Shown here in pieces: positions 57,745 through 64,000 of a stretch of DNA of 64,000 nucleotides. The position numbers and the translations under genes are program-made. The number at the start of each line of letters is the position of its first letter. The first letter of the stretch is position 1. A model generated the notes under the pieces. It did no database searches, was not told where the DNA came from, and saw only the letters and a list, made by a program, of their open reading frames with translations. This DNA is from Streptosporangiales bacterium (GTDB taxonomy: Bacteria; Actinomycetota; Actinomycetes; Streptosporangiales; WHST01): the NCBI GenBank assembly GCA_009379955.1, contig WHST01000001.1, positions 115,846 through 179,845 on the forward strand, given 5' to 3'.

Positions 57745-58581
57745 TCAGGACGCCTCGACGCCGTCGAGGCGTTCGGCGCCGGCGTAGACGTTCATGGTGT
57801 CGCCGCGCAGGAACCCGACGAGCGTCATGCCCGCGTCGGCCGCCAGGTCGACGGCGAGGGTGGAGGGCGCGGACACCGCGACCATCATCGGCAGCCCGGC
57901 GAGCAGTGCCTTCTGCACCAGCTCGAACGACGCGCGGCCGCTCACCATGAGGATGTGACCGGTGAGCGGCAGGCGTTCCTCGCGCAGGGCCCAGCCGACG
58001 ACCTTGTCGACGGCGTTGTGCCGGCCGACGTCCTCGCGCAGGCAGCGCAGCTCGCCGTCGGCGGTGAACAGGGCGGCGGCGTGGAGTCCGCCGGTGCGGT
58101 CGAACACCCGTTGCGCCTCGCGCAGCCGGTCCGGCAGCGCGACGACGGTCGCCACACTCGGGTGGAGCGGGTCGGTCGACACGTCGTACGGCTGCGCGAC
58201 GCGCACGGCGTCGAGGCTGGCCTTGCCGCAGATGCCACAGGAGCTGGTGGTGTAGAAGTTGCGCGTGACGTCGAGGCTGGGCGCGGCGGTGCCCTCGGAC
58301 AGCGTGGCGTCGACGACGTTGTAGGTGTGGCGGCCCTCGTCGTCCTTACCGAGGCAGTAGCGGAGCCCGAGCAGCTCGCTCGGCTTGGTGACCACGCCCT
58401 CGGTGGTGAGGAAGCCGGCCACGAGGTCGAAGTCGTCGCCCGGGGTGCGCATGGTCACCGTCACCGGGCTGCCGCCCACCCGGATCTCGAGCGGTTCCTC
58501 GGTCACGAGCGTGTCGGGCCGCCTGGTGATCCGGTCGGCCTCGATGCGGACCACGCGTCTGCGGTCGGTCACGCGTCCCAT
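57745..58581 (-). CDS. fdhD: Formate dehydrogenase accessory sulfurtransferase FdhD
   Basis: FdhD transfers sulfur from IscS-type desulfurase to the molybdenum cofactor of formate dehydrogenase. The 278-residue protein has FTTSSCGICGK-like TTSSCGICGKASLDAV with the CxxC sulfur-carrying motif, DVGRHNAVDKVVG, GRASFELVQKALLAG and PSTLAVDLA, all standard. No formate dehydrogenase subunit lies in the window, but moaA and mobA are 2-3 kb away. Confidence 0.94.
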   Translation of the reverse strand: MGRVTDRRRVVRIEADRITRRPDTLVTEEPLEIRVGGSPVTVTMRTPGDDFDLVAGFLTTEGVVTKPSELLGLRYCLGKDDEGRHTYNVVDATLSEGTAAPSLDVTRNFYTTSSCGICGKASLDAVRVAQPYDVSTDPLHPSVATVVALPDRLREAQRVFDRTGGLHAAALFTADGELRCLREDVGRHNAVDKVVGWALREERLPLTGHILMVSGRASFELVQKALLAGLPMMVAVSAPSTLAVDLAADAGMTLVGFLRGDTMNVYAGAERLDGVEAS

Positions 58582-58626
58582 CTGTCAAGCGTCGCACGCT
58601 TCGCGCGGAATTGCAGGCGTGGCGCC

Positions 58627-59505
58627 CTACGGGACGCAGACCTCGAGGGCGCGGCGGTCGAGGACCACGTGCAGGCGGTCACCGGGCTCGAGAGTGTTGC
58701 CGTCGACCTGGCGGGAGGCCGCGCGGTCGAGCACCCGGATGTCGACCTCACCCGCCTTGTACCGCTGCACCTGCGGGTGTGGTCGGCGCCGGAGCGTCCG
58801 GTAGACCACGCTGACCCAGTCGCGGGGCCGCCGTGGCGCGACGACGACGACGTCGAGCGCGCCGTCGTCGTCGCTGGCGTCGGGGGCGACGGTCAGCCTG
58901 CCGCGCAGGTCGGCGACGTTCGCGACCATGACCGACCTGGCACGCTGTCGCGACGGTGGTGCGTCGTCGAGGCGGATCTCCACGACGAAGTGCGGGTCGT
59001 GTAGGTGCCGCACGGCGGACACGACGTACGCCGGCCAGCCGAGCGCCCGCTTGAGCGGCTCCGGCGCGTCGAGCACCTCGGCGTCGAAGCCGATGCCGGC
59101 GGCCACGGCGAAGCACATGTCGTCGGTGCGGCCGACGTCGATTCGCCGGCGTCCGCCCTGCGTCGCGACGCGGACGGCCCGGACCGTGTCGGTCGGGATC
59201 CCGAGGTTGGTGGCGAGCAGGTTGCCGGTACCCACGGGCACGATCGCCAGGGCGGCCCGGCTTCCCGCGAGCGCGCTCAGGCAGGACTGCACCGTGCCGT
59301 CGCCGCCGCAGGCGAAGACGACCTCGGCCCCGTCGCGGACGGCCTTCGCCGCCTGACCGGCACCTGGGTCGTCGGGGGTGGTCTCCCACCAGCTCGGTTC
59401 CGGCCACCCCGCGTCCGCGAGCGTCGACCGGACCCGCGACCGCAGATCCTTGGCGTCGTCGACCTTCGAGGGGTTGACGACCACGGCGCTCGGGGGTCCG
59501 GCCAC
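58627..59505 (-). CDS. Diacylglycerol kinase catalytic-domain protein (lipid kinase)
   Basis: A 292-residue protein with AVVVNPSKVDDAKDLR at the N-terminus, VFACGGDGTVQSCLSAL (the GGDGT ATP site) and VPVGTGNLLATNLGIP, as in DagK/YegS-type lipid kinases. It probably phosphorylates diacylglycerol or a related lipid at the membrane surface. The start overlaps nothing and is 78 bases divergent from the DUF5808 gene. Confidence 0.88.
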   Translation of the reverse strand: MAGPPSAVVVNPSKVDDAKDLRSRVRSTLADAGWPEPSWWETTPDDPGAGQAAKAVRDGAEVVFACGGDGTVQSCLSALAGSRAALAIVPVGTGNLLATNLGIPTDTVRAVRVATQGGRRRIDVGRTDDMCFAVAAGIGFDAEVLDAPEPLKRALGWPAYVVSAVRHLHDPHFVVEIRLDDAPPSRQRARSVMVANVADLRGRLTVAPDASDDDGALDVVVVAPRRPRDWVSVVYRTLRRRPHPQVQRYKAGEVDIRVLDRAASRQVDGNTLEPGDRLHVVLDRRALEVCVP

Positions 59506-59583
59506 GGACGAAGCATACGAGTGAAGGCATGCCGCCCCCGGGTCCTACCCTTACTGCACCAACCGTGGGGAGAGGAAGCAGCG

Positions 59584-59907
59584 ATGGCGAAGACGCAGGA
59601 CGAGAGGAAGCAGAAGAAGCACCGGGCACGCCGGCTCCTGGGCGTGACCGTGTTCGCGCTGACGGTCGCCGCCGTGGCCCAGGAGCTGAACAAGCCGGCC
59701 GGTGACCGCACCTGGACCGGACGGGTCGGCGGGCTCGTCCCTTACGACCTCCGGTGGCCGGTGACCGCGGAGCGTCTCCGTGCCGCAATGTGGAACCCGG
59801 ACAGCGACGCCGTGTTCACGCCGCACGCGTTCGGGGTGGGCTGGAGCCTCAACCTGGCACGAGTGGCGAGCCTCACGCGCGGCGCACTGGAGGCGACGAA
59901 GCGGTAG
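59584..59907 (+). CDS. DUF5808-type small protein
   Basis: A 107-residue protein. A highly basic N-terminus (KTQDERKQKKHRARR) precedes a hydrophobic segment (LLGVTVFALTVAAVAQ), then comes VPYDLRWPVTAERLRAAMWNPD and PHAFGVGWSLNLARV, which follow the DUF5808 pattern. The function is unknown. ATG 59584 has GGGGAGAGGAAG upstream. It precedes moaA by 9 bases and may be cotranscribed with it. Confidence 0.75.
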   Translation: MAKTQDERKQKKHRARRLLGVTVFALTVAAVAQELNKPAGDRTWTGRVGGLVPYDLRWPVTAERLRAAMWNPDSDAVFTPHAFGVGWSLNLARVASLTRGALEATKR

Positions 59908-59916
59908 CCTGAGGAG

Positions 59917-60930
59917 ATGAGCGGACCTGCGCAGGGGGGCGAACTGGCCGACACCTACGGCCGGATCGCCACCGACCTGCGCGTATCGCTGACCGACCGC
60001 TGCAACCTGCGCTGCACCTACTGCATGCCGGCGGAGGGGCTCGACTGGCTGCCCAAGCCGCACCTGCTCACCGACGACGAGATCGTGCGTCTCGTCGACG
60101 TGGCGGTGCGGCTGCTCGGTGTCAGGGAGGTCAGGTTCACCGGTGGTGAGCCGCTGCTGCGCCGCGGGATCGTCGACATCGTCGCGAAGACGACCGCGCT
60201 GACCCCTCGGCCCGAGGTCTCGCTCACCACCAACGGCATCGGTCTCGAACGCGTCGCCGACGCGCTGCACGCCGCCGGTCTCGACCGGGTCAACGTCTCC
60301 CTCGACACGCTGCGCGACGAGACGTTCGAGCAGCTCGCGAGGCGGCGGCGTCTCGCCGACGTGCTCGGTGGACTCGAGGCAGCCGCGCGGGCCGGCCTCG
60401 CGCCGGTGAAGGTCAATGCCGTGCTGATGCGGGGGATCAACGACGACGAGGCCGGCGACCTGCTGGCGTACTGCCTCGACCGCGGCTACGAGCTGCGGTT
60501 CATCGAACAGATGCCGCTCGACGCACAGCACGGCTGGCAGCGCGACACGATGATCACCGCCGACGAGATCCACGAGCTGCTCGGCACGCGCTTCACCCTG
60601 GCGCCCGACCCGGCCGACGACCGTGGCAGCGCGCCGGCCGAACGCTTCCTCGTCGACGGCGGACCCGACAGGGTCGGCGTGATCGCGTCGGTCACGAGGC
60701 CGTTCTGCGGAGCGTGCGACCGCGTACGCCTGACCGCCGACGGCCAGGTGCGCAACTGCCTGTTCGCGCGGGAGGAGTCCGACCTGCGCGGGGCGATGCG
60801 TGCCGGTGCGAGCGACGAGGTGCTCGCCGAGCGGTGGCGGCAGGCGATGTGGGTGAAGAAGCCGGGTCACGGGATCGACGACCCCGGCTTCCTCCAGCCC
60901 GACCGCCCGATGTCCGCCATCGGCGGCTGA
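59917..60930 (+). CDS. moaA: GTP 3',8-cyclase MoaA
   Basis: Radical SAM enzyme that starts molybdenum cofactor synthesis from GTP. The 337-residue protein has the SAM cluster motif CNLRCTYCMPAEG, VRFTGGEPLLRRG, SLTTNGI, the second cluster cysteines in PFCGACDRVRLTADGQVRNC and the obligatory C-terminal double glycine (MSAIGG). It is followed after 16 bases by mobA. Confidence 0.96.
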   Translation: MSGPAQGGELADTYGRIATDLRVSLTDRCNLRCTYCMPAEGLDWLPKPHLLTDDEIVRLVDVAVRLLGVREVRFTGGEPLLRRGIVDIVAKTTALTPRPEVSLTTNGIGLERVADALHAAGLDRVNVSLDTLRDETFEQLARRRRLADVLGGLEAAARAGLAPVKVNAVLMRGINDDEAGDLLAYCLDRGYELRFIEQMPLDAQHGWQRDTMITADEIHELLGTRFTLAPDPADDRGSAPAERFLVDGGPDRVGVIASVTRPFCGACDRVRLTADGQVRNCLFAREESDLRGAMRAGASDEVLAERWRQAMWVKKPGHGIDDPGFLQPDRPMSAIGG

Positions 60931-60946
60931 CGGCCGGGATCCCCCG

Positions 60947-61528
60947 GTGTACGACGCCATCGTCCTCGCCGGTGGGCGTGGCAGTCGGATGGCCGACGAC
61001 GCGAAGGTGCTGCGTGAGGTCGGTGGCCGGCGGCTGCTCGACCTGGTGCTCGACGCCTGCGCGCACGCGGCGCGGGTGGTGGTGGTCGGCCCGGAGACCA
61101 CGGTGAACCGCCCCGTCACGTGGGCCCGTGAGGACCCGCCAGGAGGCGGCCCCGTCGCCGGCCTGCGCGCGGGCTTCCCGGCCGTACGGTCCGGCCGGGT
61201 GGCACTCCTCGCGGGCGACCTGCCGTTCCTGCGCGCCCACGACGTCGACCTGCTCGGCCTGCTCGCCCACACGCCGTCGACCGGCGGGGTGCTGGTCGAC
61301 GACCGGGGCAGGGAGCAGTGGCTGGCGGGCGTTTGGCGCGTCGACGCCCTCGCGACAGCGCTCGAGGGCTACACCGGCGACTCGCTGCACGGCCTGCTGC
61401 GCCCATTGCGGCCGCGTCCGCTCGGGGTGTTCGCCGCGGGACGTCCGCGGCCGTGGCTCGACTGCGACACCCCGGAGGAGCTCGCCAGGGCCGAACGCCT
61501 GCTCGCCGCCGGGTCAGGCACTCCCTAA
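60947..61528 (+). CDS. mobA: MobA-like molybdopterin nucleotidyltransferase
   Basis: A 193-residue NTP transferase that would attach a nucleotide to molybdopterin. The N-terminal nucleotide loop is VLAGGRGSRMADDAKVLREV, a little divergent from LAGGxSxRMGxDK; PPGGGPVAGLRAGF and LLAGDLPFLRAHDVDLL follow. The start is GTG 60947. It overlaps the convergent small zinc-ribbon-like gene by 15 bases. Confidence 0.87.
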   Translation: MYDAIVLAGGRGSRMADDAKVLREVGGRRLLDLVLDACAHAARVVVVGPETTVNRPVTWAREDPPGGGPVAGLRAGFPAVRSGRVALLAGDLPFLRAHDVDLLGLLAHTPSTGGVLVDDRGREQWLAGVWRVDALATALEGYTGDSLHGLLRPLRPRPLGVFAAGRPRPWLDCDTPEELARAERLLAAGSGTP

Positions 61529-61720
61529 CGGCTCGACCTCGCGGAGCATGCCGCGGCGGCCGAGGAAATCCGAGAGGTGCTCGCGGTGGTCGTCACAGGC
61601 GAGCCAGGTCTTACGCCGCTCCGACTCGTGGATGCGCGGGTTGTTCCACCTGAGCTCCCAGACCGCCGGCTCGCGGCAGCCCTTGGCAGAGCAGATCGGG
61701 GTGGCGTCGGCCTCGCTCAT
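61514..61720 (-). CDS. Small conserved Cys-rich protein (database name often 'acetone carboxylase')
   Basis: A 68-residue protein with CSAKGC near the N-terminus and LACDDHREHLSDFLGRRG, a C-x4-C ... C-x2-H pattern that could hold zinc. WNNPRIHESERRKTWLACD is conserved in similar actinobacterial proteins. The database name acetone carboxylase is not supported by size or motifs; the function is unknown. Convergent overlap with mobA. Confidence 0.75.
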   Translation of the reverse strand: MSEADATPICSAKGCREPAVWELRWNNPRIHESERRKTWLACDDHREHLSDFLGRRGMLREVEPLGSA

Positions 61721-61723
61721 CGC

Positions 61724-62065
61724 TCAGGGCTCGGTGCCGTTCGAGTGCGCGCCGGTGGGGAGCTCACGTGCGTTGGGGTCGTACGTGGCGAACCGCTCCC
61801 CGGCGGGCTCGCGGCCGGCGTTGGCGAAGACGACCGTGACGATCGGCAGGAAGATCGCGGGGAGCGCGACGGCGAAGAACGCGATGACCCTGGCCTGCCC
61901 GTCGAGCACGAGGAGGAGGACGATTGCGAGCACGAAGCACGCCGTGCGCACGGCCATCCAGAACATGTACTTCCTGCGCCGCGCGTCGATGTCCTCGGAG
62001 TACGATCTGGCCGCGTCGGTGACCGTGTACACGGTCTCGTCGCGTCGGCGCCCTGGGATCCTCAC
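61724..62065 (-). CDS. DUF3099 domain-containing membrane protein
   Basis: A 113-residue protein with YTVTDAARSYSEDIDARRRKY at the N-terminus and two hydrophobic helices (about 36-56 and 60-82), matching DUF3099. The charged C-terminus has no known motif. The function is unknown. It follows the endonuclease-fold gene by 9 bases on the same strand. Confidence 0.8.
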   Translation of the reverse strand: MRIPGRRRDETVYTVTDAARSYSEDIDARRRKYMFWMAVRTACFVLAIVLLLVLDGQARVIAFFAVALPAIFLPIVTVVFANAGREPAGERFATYDPNARELPTGAHSNGTEP

Positions 62066-62074
62066 CCCTCCAAT

Positions 62075-62815
62075 CTAGTCCGCGCCGTTCTCGCCTGGGA
62101 CGGCGATGTCGACGAGGAGCGGCAGATGGTCCGACGCCGGGGACGCGAGCACCTCGGCATGCCTCGTGACCAGGTCGGACGTGTGCCAGACGTAGTCGAT
62201 CCTGCGATCGGGACGATCCGTGCGGAAGGTGTGGCCGGCGCCCGAACCGCCGGCGGCGTCCCAGGCGTCGACGAAGCGTTCGCGGAACGCGGCGAGCTCG
62301 TCGGCGCCGGCCACGGCGTTGAGGTCGCCGGTGATGATCGCGGATCCTGCCTGTGCGCCGACGGCGTCGGCGACGGCCGCGGCCTGGCGCAGGCGCTCCC
62401 GCGCCGAGGACTGCTCCAGATGCGTCACGTGACACCGTACGGAGGTCCCGCCCAACCGTACGCGGGCGCTGAGCAGGCCACGCGGCTCGTCGGTGTCGGC
62501 CCTGGGCAGCGTGACGTGGGCGACCTCATCGAGCGGATGCCTTGAAACGATCGCGTTGCCGTACCGCCGTACGGGCTCCCCGGGCCGCTCGGGATCGAGG
62601 TCGAGGTTCGCGCCGAACGCGACCTCCATGCCCAGCAGCCCGGCGAGCAGTCCGGCCTGGTCCTCCCACGCGCTGCGGGCGGAGAAGTGCTCGTCGACCT
62701 CCTGCAGGCAGGCGACGTCGACCTCGTGGCTCGCGAGGACGTCGGCGACGCGGCCGAGGTCGAGGACGCCGTCGAGCCCGACGCCGTGGTGGATGTTGAA
62801 GGTGACGACCCGCAC
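62075..62815 (-). CDS. Endonuclease/exonuclease/phosphatase family protein
   Basis: A 246-residue EEP-fold protein: VVTFNIHHGVGLDG, VDVACLQEVDEHF (metal Glu), CHVTHLEQ, IITGDLNAVAGADEL (the GDxN motif) and ASDHLPLLVDI (catalytic Asp-His). There is no signal peptide. It may act on nucleic acids or phospholipid/sugar phosphates; the substrate is open. The start is GTG, 8 bases after the D-aminopeptidase stop. Confidence 0.87.
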   Translation of the reverse strand: MRVVTFNIHHGVGLDGVLDLGRVADVLASHEVDVACLQEVDEHFSARSAWEDQAGLLAGLLGMEVAFGANLDLDPERPGEPVRRYGNAIVSRHPLDEVAHVTLPRADTDEPRGLLSARVRLGGTSVRCHVTHLEQSSARERLRQAAAVADAVGAQAGSAIITGDLNAVAGADELAAFRERFVDAWDAAGGSGAGHTFRTDRPDRRIDYVWHTSDLVTRHAEVLASPASDHLPLLVDIAVPGENGAD

Positions 62816-62822
62816 GTGCCGG

Positions 62823-63644
62823 TCAGCCGGCCGTGGCCAGCACCGCGAACAGCGACACCAACCCGTGGGCTGTCGGCAGGTCGGGTGCGGTGTACCCGAG
62901 CGTCCGCGGCCCGCGCCGTTCCACCCCGGGCACCAGCAACGCCCGCTCGGTCATGCCGGGCCCGTGGAGGTCGACCTCGAGGTCGACCGGCCCGTCGAAC
63001 CGCGGCGGCCGCACGTTGGCACGGTCGGCGAGCGCCGTCGGCACGGTCGCCTCGATCCGGTCGCAGGCCTCGTCGGGATGCAGGTTGGCCGCGGCGGTGC
63101 CGCCGTGTGCCCATTTCACCGTGACGGCGTGGATGCCGGGGACGACGTCCTCCGCCTCCCTGGCCACGGTGTCGTCGCCGGCGACGAGCACGGGCGCGGC
63201 GCCGTGATGCGCGGCCAGCGCGGCGTTGAGCCCGGTCTCCCCGAGCTCCCTGCCGTCGCACCGCACCGCTGCGATGGACGCCCCGCTCACGGTGTGCGCG
63301 AGCACGGAGCACGCGGTGCCCGCTCTGCCGTGATAGCCGACGAACAGCACGGCGTCGACATCATCGCCGAGCCCGGCGAGCATGCCGTACGCCCGGGGCT
63401 TGCCACGCAGCAGCGTGCACCGTCGATCGAGCTCGTGGGGGAGCAGGTTGCGGAAGTCCGCGTGCGAATCGGCGACGAGGACCGTCGCGTCGGCGTCGTA
63501 CGCCAGGACACCGCGCACGGCGGCGCTGGCCTCGGCGGTCATGTACCCACGGTTGCGCTCGTACTCGGCATGACCGGGCCGCACATCGTCGCCCGCAACG
63601 ACCCCGGCGACGCCCTCCATGTCGACCGACACGAGCACCCGCAT
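62823..63644 (-). CDS. M55 family D-aminopeptidase (DppA-like)
   Basis: Zinc peptidase that releases N-terminal D-amino acids, first known from Bacillus DppA. ATG 63644 follows GAGGAG. The 273-residue protein has SVDMEGVAGV (metal Asp and Glu), VADSHADFRNL (His), FVGYHGRAGT (His) and the DGRELGETGLNA (Glu) region. It is the first gene of a minus-strand group with the EEP and DUF3099 genes. A TAGCGT -10-like element lies at 63674-63679. Confidence 0.9.
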   Translation of the reverse strand: MRVLVSVDMEGVAGVVAGDDVRPGHAEYERNRGYMTAEASAAVRGVLAYDADATVLVADSHADFRNLLPHELDRRCTLLRGKPRAYGMLAGLGDDVDAVLFVGYHGRAGTACSVLAHTVSGASIAAVRCDGRELGETGLNAALAAHHGAAPVLVAGDDTVAREAEDVVPGIHAVTVKWAHGGTAAANLHPDEACDRIEATVPTALADRANVRPPRFDGPVDLEVDLHGPGMTERALLVPGVERRGPRTLGYTAPDLPTAHGLVSLFAVLATAG

Positions 63645-63754
63645 GGAATCTCCTCGAACCTCGGGGACGACCGACGCTACCGTGGCGGCGACGCGCACGA
63701 GTCGGCGGAAGACGTCGTCGCAGAGACCGGGGCCACGGTTGAGGTTCCTCAGGG

Positions 63755-63874
63755 TCAGCGGTAGTCGTGGGGGTGTCGCAGGTAGGTGCGGTTGGTGGGG
63801 CTGGTCCAGGTGCTGGTGCCGTTGGTGTTGTTGTGTAATCGCCAGTGGTTGTTGTCGTCGTCTTTCCAGCGGTG
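63755..63874 (-). pseudogene. 3' exon of a DUF222/HNH endonuclease gene interrupted by a group II intron
   Basis: Forty codons to TGA encode HRWKDDDNNHWRL ... TWTSPTNRTYLRHPHDYR, the end of the many DUF222 proteins with a C-terminal HNH domain (H-RxK, WTxPxxRxY). The first codon directly follows the intron 3' end, and the reading frame continues across the junction in the form expected for ...HH plus HRWK. The upstream exon is outside the window. If the intron still splices, the gene may be functional. Confidence 0.7.
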
Positions 63875-63910
63875 GTGAGTCGGCGGCGGGAGTTGCACCC
63901 GCCGCCGCTC
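63875..63910 (-). ncRNA. Group II intron domain VI with branch-point A
   Basis: GAG-CGGCGGCGGG pairs with CCCGCCGCCG-A-CTC, leaving one unpaired A (complement of base 63880) as the probable branch point, five bases before the intron end CTCAC. The 3' boundary at base 63875 is inferred from this and from the reading frame of the exon. Confidence 0.8.
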
Positions 63911-63913
63911 GTA

Positions 63914-63947
63914 GAACCGTGCGTGACACTCTCGCGTCACACGGCTC
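63914..63947 (-). ncRNA. Group II intron domain V
   Basis: Exactly 34 bases: GAGCCGTGTGACGCGAGA, then GTGTCACGCACGGTTC. It folds as an 8-bp lower stem with a G-T pair, a two-base bulge (GC/CG side), an upper stem and a GAGA tetraloop. The AGC triad in GAGCC is the catalytic core of group II introns. Confidence 0.9.
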
Positions 63948-64000
63948 CCGTCGTCGAGCCGCTGGGGAGTGCACCGTGTTGCCAGTGGGTGAATAGTCCC
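63937..64000 (-). CDS. ltrA: Group II intron reverse transcriptase/maturase, C-terminal end
   Basis: The minus-strand frame from the edge reads GLFTHWQHGALPSGSTTGAV and then TGA (63937-63939), the typical C-terminal end of bacterial group II intron maturases, with the stop inside domain V. Only this tail is present, so activity cannot be judged. Confidence 0.75.
   Translation of the reverse strand, partial: GLFTHWQHGALPSGSTTGAV

Larger units (their letters stand above)
63875..64000 (-). mobile_element. Group II intron, 3' end
   Basis: The minus strand carries, in order, the end of the maturase reading frame, a 34-base domain V, a domain VI hairpin with a bulged A and a 3' end reading CTCAC. 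The intron's remainder lies beyond base 64000. The element interrupts an HNH endonuclease gene. Confidence 0.85.

Overview
The window is about 70% G+C, with long overlapping frames on both strands, many GTG starts and many ATGA/GTGA stop-start overlaps. Together with RbpA, OpcA, SufR, a GuaB1-type IMPDH relative and the order gap-pgk-tpiA-secG / tkt-tal-pgi-zwf-opcA-pgl, this points to a chromosomal segment of a high-GC actinomycete. A genus cannot be fixed from the sequence alone. No tRNA, rRNA, CRISPR array or origin was recognised, and no gap between genes exceeds 300 bases.

Layout. 1-3.5 kb: a membrane-anchored zinc metallopeptidase with Pro/Gly and Ser/Tyr tracts (minus strand, last residues off the left edge), divergent from a DUF2207 membrane protein. 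3.6-8 kb: lower glycolysis (gap, pgk, tpiA), secG, rbpA and a GNAT acetyltransferase. 8-16.3 kb (minus): pentose phosphate operon tkt-tal-pgi-zwf-opcA-pgl, with a small repeated mini-ORF element between opcA and pgl. 16.5-23.8 kb: haem O synthase (ctaB), a PrsW protease, an FAD monooxygenase/TetR pair around a palindromic operator, haem A synthase (ctaA) and an ABC-2 type exporter. 23.9-30.5 kb: a complete Suf Fe-S assembly operon (sufR-B-D-Rieske ferredoxin-C-S-U-DUF59). 30.5-35.7 kb: a zinc alcohol dehydrogenase, an ABC-F protein, a small HTH protein and an ABC exporter.

35.7-51 kb is the least ordinary region. It has a DUF5937/ArsR regulator, an alpha/beta hydrolase, a complete oligopeptide ABC importer, an ornithine cyclodeaminase-family protein, two M19 dipeptidase paralogues with an altered HxD motif, a CapA-like phosphoesterase and a C45 Ntn-hydrolase, with an SDR and an MFS transporter on the opposite strand. 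I read it as an uncharacterised system for importing and breaking down (or remodelling) N-acylated or D-residue peptides. The importer's binding-protein gene has a one-base frameshift just after its lipobox. Three of its gene junctions hold tiny ORFs that start in the stop codon of one gene and end in the start codon of the next. Two of these belong to the same repeat family as the opcA-pgl element.

51-64 kb: guaB1, a PEBP protein, a sirtuin and an LD-carboxypeptidase; a GH15 trehalase-like enzyme; an orphan hexapeptide transferase of the phosphonate-associated type; fdhD, a lipid kinase-like protein, a DUF5808 protein, moaA and mobA (molybdenum cofactor functions); small conserved proteins, an endonuclease/exonuclease-fold protein and an M55 D-aminopeptidase. 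The right edge holds the 3' end of a group II intron (end of the maturase, domains V and VI) whose 3' exon is the tail of a DUF222/HNH endonuclease gene.
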